This document shows positions 21,761 to 28,474 of a stretch of DNA of 35,110 nucleotides, piece by piece; positions within the stretch are counted from its first letter, which is position 1, and each line of letters starts with the position of its first letter. The stretch lies in IMG/VR virus record IMGVR_UViG_3300043413_000144, positions 1 through 35,110 of that record. One strand, given 5' to 3'. A model generated the notes under the pieces. That model was not told the DNA's origin. It worked only from the letters and a program-made list of their open reading frames with translations, and did not search any database. Both the position numbers and the translations under genes were made by a program. The stretch comes from a virus.

Positions 21761-22090
21761 ATGAAAAGTTATGTATTGAAACTGACCTGTGCGATCGCCA
21801 TCGATGGCCAGATCCACAAGCCAGGTTCGCTGGTGGAAGTGAGTGAGGCGGAGGCCAAAAACTTCCTCCATCGCGGCAAGGCGGTATTGGCCACCGAAGA
21901 AGATGGCGTAGAGCTGCAAGAAGAGCAGACCGGCACTGATTATTCCAGCTGGACCAAGCCTGCCCTGCTCGAATACGCCAAGCAGCGTGGTCTGGAAGTG
22001 GCCAGCGGCATGACCAAGGATCAGATCATCGATGTTATCGAAGCGGCGCCTGCTGCTGACGATGATGCCGAACAGAAAGGGGACGAGTAA
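21761..22090 (+). CDS. Head accessory protein with HeH/SAP-like C-terminus
   Basis: A 109-residue protein. The N-terminal part (MKSYVLKLTCAIAIDGQIHKPGSLVEVSEAEAKNFLHRGKAVLA) is a small beta domain found after capsid genes in many phages. The C-terminal part (WTKPALLEYAKQRGLEVASGMTKDQIIDVIE) resembles an HeH or SAP-type helix-extension-helix, which may bind DNA or protein. Asp/Glu-rich residues end the chain. GAGGGTG precedes ATG at 21761, and the longer reading runs into the hairpin. The exact virion role is not known. Confidence 0.75.
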   Translation: MKSYVLKLTCAIAIDGQIHKPGSLVEVSEAEAKNFLHRGKAVLATEEDGVELQEEQTGTDYSSWTKPALLEYAKQRGLEVASGMTKDQIIDVIEAAPAADDDAEQKGDE

Positions 22091-22447
22091 ATGCGCGGTG
22101 TAACCCGAATCGTACTGGCCGTATCGGCCTCCATCACTGCCACCGGCAACGGCGCGGCGGTCAACGTCAGTGATTTTCAAGGCCTGTGCCAGATCATCAT
22201 GAACTCTGGCCCCACCAACGCTGGTACCAATACCGTCAAGCTGCAGCACAGCGATGATGGCTCGACCAACTGGGTTGATGTGCCCAACGGCGCATTCCCG
22301 GCTGTCGGTACCGCTGCAGCTGCCCCGTCGATCACCATGAACTCGGACGCACTGAAAAAGTTCGTGCGGGTAGTGGATACCCTGGCTGGCGGCGCGAATG
22401 CCGTGGTGCGCGGGGTGTCGCTGGTCGGCCGTAAGCAGTACACCTGA
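22091..22447 (+). CDS. Head decoration-like protein
   Basis: A 118-residue, beta-rich protein with few charges (RIVLAVSASITATGNGAAVNVSDFQG ... VKLQHSDDGSTNWVDVPNGAF ... FVRVVDTLAGGANAVVRGVSLVG). The composition and place after the capsid suit a decoration or head-surface protein, but I cannot name a family with certainty. It overlaps the joiner gene downstream by one base (TGATG). GGGGACGAG lies before ATG at 22091. Confidence 0.72.
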   Translation: MRGVTRIVLAVSASITATGNGAAVNVSDFQGLCQIIMNSGPTNAGTNTVKLQHSDDGSTNWVDVPNGAFPAVGTAAAAPSITMNSDALKKFVRVVDTLAGGANAVVRGVSLVGRKQYT

Positions 22448-22788
22448 TGCGCGGGCCGTCCTGGGAGAACCTGGACGCCTTCCTGCAATTGGATAGTAGC
22501 GGCGGGTTTGCAACACCCGCCGTTGTTCATTTTGGGGATGGCAGTACCAGAACCATTTCGGTGATCTTCGATGATCCCTATCTCAACGCCCAGCTTGGCG
22601 AGTATGAGGCTGACACCAGCGAGCCGCGCATCAGTGGCAAAGAGGTGGACATGGTCGGCATCAGCCGTGGTGATGAGGTGGTGGTGGCCGGAGAGCGGTT
22701 TGATGTGATGACCAGCCCACAGGCCGACGGCACCGGCTGGGCGCTAGTGACGATGGCACGGCAGGGGGATCACCATGCTGCACTTTGA
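22447..22788 (+). CDS. Head-tail joining protein, lambda FII-like
   Basis: A 113-residue protein of the FII/phage-attachment type. WENLDAFLQLDSSGGFATPAVVHFGDGSTRTISVIFDD gives the small beta-barrel start, followed by GKEVDMVGISRGDEVVVAGERFDVM. In lambda, FII seals the filled head and makes the surface for the tail. It overlaps the next gene (gpZ-like) by 14 bp. The start codon overlaps the previous stop and has no good ribosome site, so coupled translation is likely. Confidence 0.8.
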   Translation: MRGPSWENLDAFLQLDSSGGFATPAVVHFGDGSTRTISVIFDDPYLNAQLGEYEADTSEPRISGKEVDMVGISRGDEVVVAGERFDVMTSPQADGTGWALVTMARQGDHHAAL

Positions 22789-23323
22789 TGTTGATATCGC
22801 TCAATTACTTCAGGTCACCGAAGATCTTGGCGCGACAAGCAAGCAGGTGGTGCTCTCGCTTAAACGTGCGTTGAACCGAACGTTAACCTCTCTTCGCAAA
22901 TCATCAGCCAAAGACCTGAAAAGAGAGCTGATGCTTGGCGCTGCCTCAAACCTTCGTAGCCGGGTCAGGCAAACCCAGATGCGAATAAAAAACAACGAGG
23001 TTAAAGCTGATCTCTGGTTTGGCCTTAACCCCGTATCTGTCAGCAGCCTAAAGGGAAGAGCAAAACAAGAATCGTGGGGAGCATCAAAGCAGAATTACTT
23101 ATTCAAGGATGGCTTTGTCGGAAAGATGCCTAACGGACACCATTCCATTTTCAAGCGTAAAGGCAAGGCTCGCCTCAAGATCGAAGAGCAGACGGTTGCC
23201 ATAGAAGAAGATGCCAGCGATTACGTTGAAAGCGAGGTGTTTGAGGAGGTATTGACCGTATTTTGGGGGCATTTTGAGCGTGATCTCAAGGCCCGAGTCA
23301 AATTCCAGATAGGTGAACGATGA
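22775..23323 (+). CDS. Minor tail protein Z-like (head-tail junction)
   Basis: A 182-residue basic protein like lambda gpZ. ALNRTLTSLRKSSAKDLKRELMLGAASNLRSRVRQTQMRIKNNEVKADLWFGLNPV and the hydrophilic rest match the tail-completion family that sits at the top of the tail. GGGGGAT precedes ATG at 22775. The gene is more A+T-rich than its neighbours and uses different codons (many AAA and AAC Lys/Asn codons), which suggests a separate origin. This is the last lambda-type structural gene before the P2-type tail. Confidence 0.8.
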   Translation: MLHFDVDIAQLLQVTEDLGATSKQVVLSLKRALNRTLTSLRKSSAKDLKRELMLGAASNLRSRVRQTQMRIKNNEVKADLWFGLNPVSVSSLKGRAKQESWGASKQNYLFKDGFVGKMPNGHHSIFKRKGKARLKIEEQTVAIEEDASDYVESEVFEEVLTVFWGHFERDLKARVKFQIGER

Positions 23324-23913
23324 ACGCCAATACCAATATCGATCTGGCCGTGGTGCACGATGCCATCGTGGCAGATATCAAGGCCGCATTCCCCCACCTG
23401 CAGACGGTTGAGTTCTACCGAGAAGATCGCAAGTCACTGACTACCCCTGCTTGCCTGCTGGAGCTCACCGAGCTGGAGGCTGCTCCCGATAACGACCCCG
23501 GCACCGAGCAGTTGGCGGTATTGGCCAAGTTCGAGGCAGAGCTGGTGATTGGCTTTCGCCAGAAACCAGGTGACATGGCCAGGGCAAAACTCTCCATCAG
23601 GGTGCTGGCGTCCGCGCTCGAGGCCTGGTTGCGCATGCGGCGTTGGACTAATCCGGCAGACCCAGTCAAGAAGCTGCCCACCGGCGAAGCCATAGTGCTC
23701 GGTGCTTATCAGGATGACTTCTCGGTGATGGGACGCCAGCGTGACCAGGAGCTATCCCAATTTGAGGTGTGGCGGGTGGAATGGCAGCAGCGCATGCATC
23801 TGGGGCAAACCGTCTGGACTGATGAGGGGATCACTCCGACCACGGTCTACAGCGGCGTGTCACCAGACATCGGCCAAGATAATGAAGATCAGTACAGTCA
23901 GGTGACCCCATGA
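23320..23913 (+). CDS. Phage tail-terminator-like hypothetical protein
   Basis: A 197-residue protein of unknown family. The start MNANTNIDLAVVHDAIVADIKAAFPHLQTVEFYRED resembles the layout of tail terminator or completion proteins, with a mixed alpha/beta fold and no membrane segment. It stands exactly at the border between the lambda-type head-joining genes and the P2-type baseplate genes, so it may adapt the head to a contractile tail. AGGTGA lies before ATG at 23320. It overlaps both neighbours by 4 bp. Confidence 0.7.
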   Translation: MNANTNIDLAVVHDAIVADIKAAFPHLQTVEFYREDRKSLTTPACLLELTELEAAPDNDPGTEQLAVLAKFEAELVIGFRQKPGDMARAKLSIRVLASALEAWLRMRRWTNPADPVKKLPTGEAIVLGAYQDDFSVMGRQRDQELSQFEVWRVEWQQRMHLGQTVWTDEGITPTTVYSGVSPDIGQDNEDQYSQVTP

Positions 23914-24494
23914 GTGACTACAGCCTGGGAGAACTCTCTCGCCAGATTGCCAACATGATCAGGGTGGGGGAGATAACAGATCTCGATTTCGACGACCCGG
24001 CCGCGCCCCGGGTCAAGGTGGAAGTCAGCGGTTTCCCCTCTGACTGGTTGCCATGGTCGGCTGGGCGGGCAGGAGCATCCCGCAAGTGGTCACCGCCAAG
24101 TGTTGGGGAGCAGGTGATCATAGTGGCGCCCTATGGCGACCTCGGCCAGGCCATGATCATTGGCAGCCTGTTTTCTGCCGCCAGGCTGGCACCAGACACC
24201 AGCGCCACGCGCGAAACGGCGACGTACCCCGATGGCAGCACGGTCAGCTATGACAGCGCCAGCAACACCCTGCAAGTCAATGTAGCCGGGGAGGGGAATG
24301 TGGTGGTGAACTGCCAGACAGTTGTTGTCACCGCCCAGGAACAGATCACCTTCGATACGCCGCAGGCGAACTTCACCGGCAACATCACGGCTGCTGGCAG
24401 CATTGAAGATGGCGTTCGTTCCATGGCTGCTGATCGCGAGATCTACTCTGGTCACAACCATGGTGATGGGCCCGAGCCCAATCAGCCACAGTAG
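23910..24494 (+). CDS. V: Baseplate spike, P2 gpV-like
   Basis: A 194-residue baseplate assembly and spike protein. The N-terminal OB-like domain (IANMIRVGEITDLDFDDPAAPRVKVEVSGFPSDWLPW ... VGEQVIIVAPYGDLGQAMIIGSLF) is followed by a beta-helix region (VNVAGEGNVVVNCQTVVVTAQEQITFDTPQANFTGNITAAG). The tip carries HNH-type metal ligands in SGHNHGDG, matching the iron-binding HxH tip of P2 gpV. The spike pierces the outer membrane as the sheath contracts. Its start overlaps the previous gene by 4 bp. Confidence 0.93.
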   Translation: MSDYSLGELSRQIANMIRVGEITDLDFDDPAAPRVKVEVSGFPSDWLPWSAGRAGASRKWSPPSVGEQVIIVAPYGDLGQAMIIGSLFSAARLAPDTSATRETATYPDGSTVSYDSASNTLQVNVAGEGNVVVNCQTVVVTAQEQITFDTPQANFTGNITAAGSIEDGVRSMAADREIYSGHNHGDGPEPNQPQ

Positions 24495-24519
24495 CTAAAC
24501 CGCGCCTCCCGCTCCCTCA

Positions 24520-24633
24520 TTACGTGCCAGCAGGAGCTGGACGGCTTGCCTTCCACGCCTTCCAGCAGGCAATCCCTACTTCAACCAGCTCGATTAAGAC
24601 CTTCACAACACGCTTGAATAAAGTGAAGTTCAT
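24520..24633 (-). CDS. Possible 37-residue amphipathic peptide, antisense to tail operon
   Basis: ATG at 24633 has AAGGGG at a good distance. The peptide starts MNFTLFKRVVKVLIELVEVG and continues with ACWKAWKA, so it would form a charged, hydrophobic helix like small membrane-active peptides. It lies alone on the minus strand in the spacer. No promoter is proved and the length allows chance, so the call is weak. Confidence 0.3.
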   Translation of the reverse strand: MNFTLFKRVVKVLIELVEVGIACWKAWKASRPAPAGT

Positions 24634-24762
24634 GGGACGCCCCTTAATATCAACGGTTTACTTGGTGTGTGACCTGGTGATGGGAACTCGCGGTCGTTTT
24701 TACCGGTAGAGGTCCTGTACACCACTGATTATGTATAGCTGCGGCCAACCGTGGTTGCTCAT

Positions 24763-24779
24763 GGAAATCCCCCAAGAGG
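24763..24779 (+). repeat. Dispersed late-region repeat, copy R4
   Basis: GGAAATCCCCCAAGAGG, 49 bp before the W start. It follows an ATG (24761) that would read MEIPQE in the frame of W, so it could extend that gene, but no ribosome site precedes it. Confidence 0.85.
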
Positions 24780-24811
24780 TGCGGGGGGCAAGCACCTCCC
24801 ACAATGCCCAC

Positions 24812-25150
24812 ATGAACGGCACCAATTCACTCACAGGCAAGCGCCTGAGCGGGATCCAGCACCTGCGCCAGTCCATCACCGACATATTGGGTACCCGTAT
24901 CGGCACCCGGGTGATGCGTCGCGCCTATGGCAGCCGGATCCCCAGCCTGATTGATGCCCCCATGAATCGCGCCACATTGATCGACATTTACGCCGCCACC
25001 GCGGAGGCGCTGCAGCAGTGGGAACCCCGTTTCAGCCTTGAGCAGGTGCAGGCTGTCGCCGCCTCCCCGGGTCGTATTGAGTTGGACCTGTATGGCGAAT
25101 ATCTGCCAGACGGCCAGAAGGTAACCATCGACGGAGTCGTGATTGAATGA
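24812..25150 (+). CDS. W: Baseplate wedge protein, P2 gpW / gp25-like
   Basis: A 112-residue protein of the gp25 family: TGKRLSGIQHLRQSITDILGTRIGTRVMRRAYGSRIPSLIDAPMN, then AEALQQWEPRFSLEQV. It begins the baseplate wedge with J and I. The ATG at 24812 matches the start of P2 gpW, but no clear ribosome site stands before it. A longer form from 24761 would begin inside repeat R4. It overlaps J by 4 bp. Confidence 0.9.
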   Translation: MNGTNSLTGKRLSGIQHLRQSITDILGTRIGTRVMRRAYGSRIPSLIDAPMNRATLIDIYAATAEALQQWEPRFSLEQVQAVAASPGRIELDLYGEYLPDGQKVTIDGVVIE

Positions 25151-26046
25151 CCAGTGCATTTACTGCCGTGAATTTGTCACAGTTGCCGCCGCCGGTGGTG
25201 GTGGAGCAGTTGGACTTCGAAACCATCTTTGCCGAGATGTTGGCCGATCTGCAAAGCCGTGATCCGGCATTCACCGCCCTGGTGGAGAGTGACCCGGCAT
25301 TCAAGATCCTCGAGGTCGCGGCCTATCGCGAGGTACTGCTGCGCCAGCGAGCCAACGAGTCAGCCAAGGCGGTGATGCTGGCCTTTGCGCAACACTCTGA
25401 CCTCGACCAGATCGGGGCGAACTATAACGTGGGGCGGCTGGTGCTGATACCCGGCGACCCCACGGCAATCCCGCCCACTGAGGATGTGATGGAGGAGGAC
25501 GAGGATTACCGGTTGCGGATCATCCTGTCACTGGAGGGCTATACCACGGCGGGTTCCATCGGCAGCTATGCCTATCACGCCATCAGCGCGTCAGGTGATG
25601 TGCTGGATGTGGGGGTGGACAGTTTGATTCCTGGTCGAGTCAATATCGCTGTGTTGTCTCGCACCGGATCCGGGGTTCCGCCTCAGTCCACGCTCGATGC
25701 TGTGATTGCCGCCACCACTGCTGAGGTGGTGCGCCCGCTGTGTGACACCGTGGAAGTGTCTGCTGCGGATGTGGTGAACTACCAGATCAATGCTGTGCTC
25801 GACTTCTTCCCTGGGGTGGGGCAACAGCAGGTGCTTGATGCCGCCACTGCCAGCGCGCAAGCCTACGCCGCAGAGATGCACAAGCTGGGGATGGATATCA
25901 CGCTCGATGGCGTCTATGCCGCGCTGCGCCGCCCAGGGGTGCAGAAGGTCAATCTCTCTTCACCGGCGGCTGACATTCCTATCCAGTGGAATCAGGCGCC
26001 GTACTGCAGCGCTATCAACATCACTGCCGGGGTGATCAGTGAGTAG
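25147..26046 (+). CDS. J: Baseplate protein J
   Basis: A 299-residue P2 gpJ-like protein. Typical segments are LDFETIFAEMLADLQSRDPAFTALVESDPAFKILEVAAYREVLLRQRANESAKAVMLAFA near the start and EDEDYRLRIILSLEGYTTAGSIGSYAYHAISA in the middle. J forms the outer wedge ring of the baseplate and links to the fibre-bearing protein I. Its ATG overlaps W by 4 bp and its end overlaps I by 8 bp. Confidence 0.95.
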   Translation: MTSAFTAVNLSQLPPPVVVEQLDFETIFAEMLADLQSRDPAFTALVESDPAFKILEVAAYREVLLRQRANESAKAVMLAFAQHSDLDQIGANYNVGRLVLIPGDPTAIPPTEDVMEEDEDYRLRIILSLEGYTTAGSIGSYAYHAISASGDVLDVGVDSLIPGRVNIAVLSRTGSGVPPQSTLDAVIAATTAEVVRPLCDTVEVSAADVVNYQINAVLDFFPGVGQQQVLDAATASAQAYAAEMHKLGMDITLDGVYAALRRPGVQKVNLSSPAADIPIQWNQAPYCSAINITAGVISE

Positions 26047-26605
26047 CGCATCCCTGTTGCCATCAGGCGCCAGCGCCCAAGAGGTCGCACTGGCGATGAC
26101 GGTTGCCCGCATTTCTGATGTGCCGATCCGCACCAGCGAGATATGGAGCCCTGATAACTGTCCGGCAGACCTACTGCCGTGGCTGGCCTGGGCATTCGGC
26201 TGTGATGAGTGGTCGCCGGATTGGTCTGATGAGGCCAAACGGCAGACTATTCGCGAGGCGGTGGTTGTTCAGTCGCGCAAGGGATCGGTCTGGTCTGTGC
26301 GCCGCGCCCTGGCCAATGCCGGTTACGTGGCAGCCCAGATCATCGAAGGCATTTACGGTGCAACTTATGACGGGGCTTTGACCTACAACGGCTTTACCAC
26401 GTTTGGCGCTACGGAAGAGTGGGCGAAATATCGTGTTGTGCTGGAGAGGCCTATTACAAACGCACAAGCTGACCAGGTGCGGCGCATTCTGAAATACACC
26501 GCGCCGGCCAGGTGTCACCTGGTGGCATTGATTTTTACCCAAGTCGCCAATCTCTATAACGGTGAGCTCCGTTATGACGGCACCTACAACTATGGGACTG
26601 CATAA
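26039..26605 (+). CDS. I: Tail protein I
   Basis: A 188-residue P2 gpI-like baseplate protein. DVPIRTSEIWSPDNCPADLLPWLAWAFGCDEWSPDWSDEAKRQTIREAVVVQSRKGSVWSVRRAL is the family core. In P2, I sits at the edge of the baseplate and carries the fibres, so this protein joins the wedge to the fibre gene that follows. It uses a GTG start at 26039 within the J gene. The last codon overlaps the fibre start by one base (TAATG). Confidence 0.93.
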   Translation: MSSASLLPSGASAQEVALAMTVARISDVPIRTSEIWSPDNCPADLLPWLAWAFGCDEWSPDWSDEAKRQTIREAVVVQSRKGSVWSVRRALANAGYVAAQIIEGIYGATYDGALTYNGFTTFGATEEWAKYRVVLERPITNAQADQVRRILKYTAPARCHLVALIFTQVANLYNGELRYDGTYNYGTA

Positions 26606-27738
26606 TGGCAAACCTATCTGAAACCCCCAACTTTGACTCTGGCATCTACCAGATCGAGACCACAGACCCGGTGCTGGGTGGCCCTGCTGGCATAGCCAAC
26701 GTGCAGGCCAAGTCCCTGGCCAACCGGACCTCATTCCTCAAGCAGCAAATTGACCAACTCAATAGCGGAACGCTGACTCCAAGCTGGATCGCCTCGGAGT
26801 CTTATGTGCAGGGTGAGCTGCAAAAGCTGGACAGCAAGCAGAGTGTGCGGGCGGCCACGACACAAAATACCACCTTGTCCGGCGTCCAGACGATTGATGG
26901 TGTCGCTCTTGCCGTGGGTGATCGGGTGTTGGTGAAGGATCAAACCAATGCTAATCAGAACGGGATCTACCTGGTAGCTGCGGCTGCTTGGACTCGTTCT
27001 GCGGATGCAGACAGTGGCACCAAGTTGACCAGTGGTGCTCGGGTAGCCGTCGAGGAGGGGTCCATCAACGCTGGGCGAGTATGGTATCTGGCGACCGTTG
27101 GCGCTATTTCAGTGGGATCGACTGCGTTGCAGTTCAGTGATGAACATCCCAAAGCAACTCAAACGAGTGTCGGATTGATGCGCATTGCCACAATGGCTGA
27201 GGCATTGTCTGGGCTGCTTGATGATGTTGCCGTTACCCCGAAGACTGCTTTAGAGGTAGCCTTCAGCGCCTATCCCGTTGGCGCCCCTATTCCCTGGCCG
27301 ACGGCGGTGCCCCCCGCTGGATTTTTGGCGATGACGGGGCAGTCGTTTAGTGCCGTGACCTATCCAAAACTGGCGCTGGCCTATCCGGATCTGGTGCTGC
27401 CAGATATGCGTGCCGAGTTTATTCGAGGTTGGGATCATGGGCGAGGCATCGATGCCGGGCGCACGTTGTTGTCAGCTCAAGGGGATGCGATCAGAAACAT
27501 TACTGGTGATATAACACACACAACAAATGATATTAATAGCAGCTACATCCCAGTTACGTCAGCACTCGGAGCACTCCGTAACAGAGCTACGTACAACACC
27601 GTCTTAGCAGTCAGTATCACTGGATCGCAGCTCACACGACCCGCTGGGATCTCATTTGACGCATCTCTTGTTGTTCCTACTGCAGCAGACAACCGTCCGC
27701 GTAACACAGCATTCAACTATATAGTGAGGGCAGCATAA
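26605..27738 (+). CDS. Tail fibre / receptor-binding protein
   Basis: A 377-residue fibre. Residues about 1-60 (LSETPNFDSGIYQIETTDPVLGGPAGIANVQAKSLANRTSFLKQQID) attach to the baseplate. A beta domain of the kind found in many fibres follows (DGVALAVGDRVLVKDQTNANQNGIYLV), then a phage collar region (GAPIPWPTAVPPAGFLAMTGQSFSAVTYPKLALAYP), and a tip (about 295-377). The tip DNA (27490-27735) is visibly richer in A+T and ends in the widespread RPRNTAFNYIVRA, a pattern of exchangeable receptor-binding tips. It overlaps its assembly gene by one base. Confidence 0.92.
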   Translation: MANLSETPNFDSGIYQIETTDPVLGGPAGIANVQAKSLANRTSFLKQQIDQLNSGTLTPSWIASESYVQGELQKLDSKQSVRAATTQNTTLSGVQTIDGVALAVGDRVLVKDQTNANQNGIYLVAAAAWTRSADADSGTKLTSGARVAVEEGSINAGRVWYLATVGAISVGSTALQFSDEHPKATQTSVGLMRIATMAEALSGLLDDVAVTPKTALEVAFSAYPVGAPIPWPTAVPPAGFLAMTGQSFSAVTYPKLALAYPDLVLPDMRAEFIRGWDHGRGIDAGRTLLSAQGDAIRNITGDITHTTNDINSSYIPVTSALGALRNRATYNTVLAVSITGSQLTRPAGISFDASLVVPTAADNRPRNTAFNYIVRAA

Positions 27739-28355
27739 TGAACGAACCGCGCGTAGCTTGGGGTGTTGATGGTTTCGCATCATCGTCCGGCTGGCATCTG
27801 GTCTATATCGCATCACCACAAACTGGCGAATACCTGTACAGCCAGGAAGTGTGGATATCGATCGGGACTGGTCTATCTGCAGGAGCCTATCTGGATGAGC
27901 CTATGACGGCAGGACCAGGTAAGGCAATCATCCGACAGGATGGCGCCTGGGTGGCGGTGGATGACTATCGTGGCCAAACGGCGTACAACAAGCAGACTCG
28001 TCAGGATGTCGTGATTGATACGCTCGGCCCGCTGCCATCAACGCTGACCCTGACCCCCCCGTCATCTCAGTTTGACGCGTGGGATGAGCAACAGGGGAAA
28101 TGGGTCAAGGATGAGGAGCAGGAAGGTGTCTGGTTGATTCAACAAGCCACCTCCCAGCGTCAGCATTTGATGGCTGAGGCGACCCAGGAGATCGCTGTGC
28201 TGACCGATGCCCTGGATCCCGCCATCATCGACATCCCCTCCCCAGATGACCAGGGAACATTGCTCGCCTGGAAGGCGTACAGGGTAGAGTTGTCGAAAAT
28301 AGACCAGCAGACCGGGTACCCTCGAACCATTAACTGGCCTGCAAAGCCACAGTAA
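27738..28355 (+). CDS. Tail fibre assembly protein (Tfa family)
   Basis: A 205-residue fibre chaperone. The C-terminal part (AEATQEIAVLTDALDPAIIDIPSPDDQGTLLAWKAYRVELSKID) has the Tfa pattern, and TINWPAKP is the typical end. It helps fibre subunits to fold and trimerise and may stay on the tip. The N-terminal half is variable and probably recognises the fibre tip encoded just before. A strong terminator follows at 28363. Confidence 0.92.
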   Translation: MNEPRVAWGVDGFASSSGWHLVYIASPQTGEYLYSQEVWISIGTGLSAGAYLDEPMTAGPGKAIIRQDGAWVAVDDYRGQTAYNKQTRQDVVIDTLGPLPSTLTLTPPSSQFDAWDEQQGKWVKDEEQEGVWLIQQATSQRQHLMAEATQEIAVLTDALDPAIIDIPSPDDQGTLLAWKAYRVELSKIDQQTGYPRTINWPAKPQ

Positions 28356-28362
28356 GCCCTGT

Positions 28363-28382
28363 AACCCCGCCTCGGCGGGGTT
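28363..28382 (+). terminator. Intrinsic terminator after the fibre genes
   Basis: AACCCCGCC (28363-28371) pairs with GGCGGGGTT (28374-28382), followed by a T-run to 28385. It is the only strong terminator seen in the late region, so the sheath and tail genes beyond probably need a promoter of their own or antitermination. Confidence 0.92.
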
Positions 28383-28391
28383 TTTGTTATG

Positions 28392-28415
28392 GGAAATCCC
28401 CCAAGAGGATGGGAA
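28392..28415 (+). repeat. Dispersed late-region repeat, copy R5
   Basis: A 24-bp copy identical to R3, in non-coding DNA 7 bp after the T-run of the terminator and 83 bp before the sheath start. Its survival outside any gene argues for a role at the DNA or RNA level. Confidence 0.88.
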
Positions 28416-28474
28416 GACACCCCGGCGCCATGATGGCGGCACGATCTTAAACCGTGTCCATCGAGGCCAAGCAC

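Larger units (their letters stand above)
24495..24811. other. 317-bp spacer between V and W with small minus-strand openings
   Basis: No rightward gene is supported here, unusual in an otherwise packed tail operon. On the minus strand there are two small openings: 24700-24762 (20 codons, with a GGGGGA site made by repeat R4) and 24520-24633 (37 codons). The spacer ends with repeat copy R4. It may be an inserted piece of DNA. Confidence 0.6.

Noticed and set aside
24524-24709. 61-codon plus-strand opening between V and W
   Set aside because: No ribosome site, low-quality composition and no overlap with neighbours; less convincing than the minus-strand opening in the same place.
26076-26084. 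CCCAAGAGG, a possible sixth repeat copy
   Set aside because: Only nine bases match the repeat core, the left half is absent, and it falls in another reading context near the start of gene I. Nine bases can match by chance.
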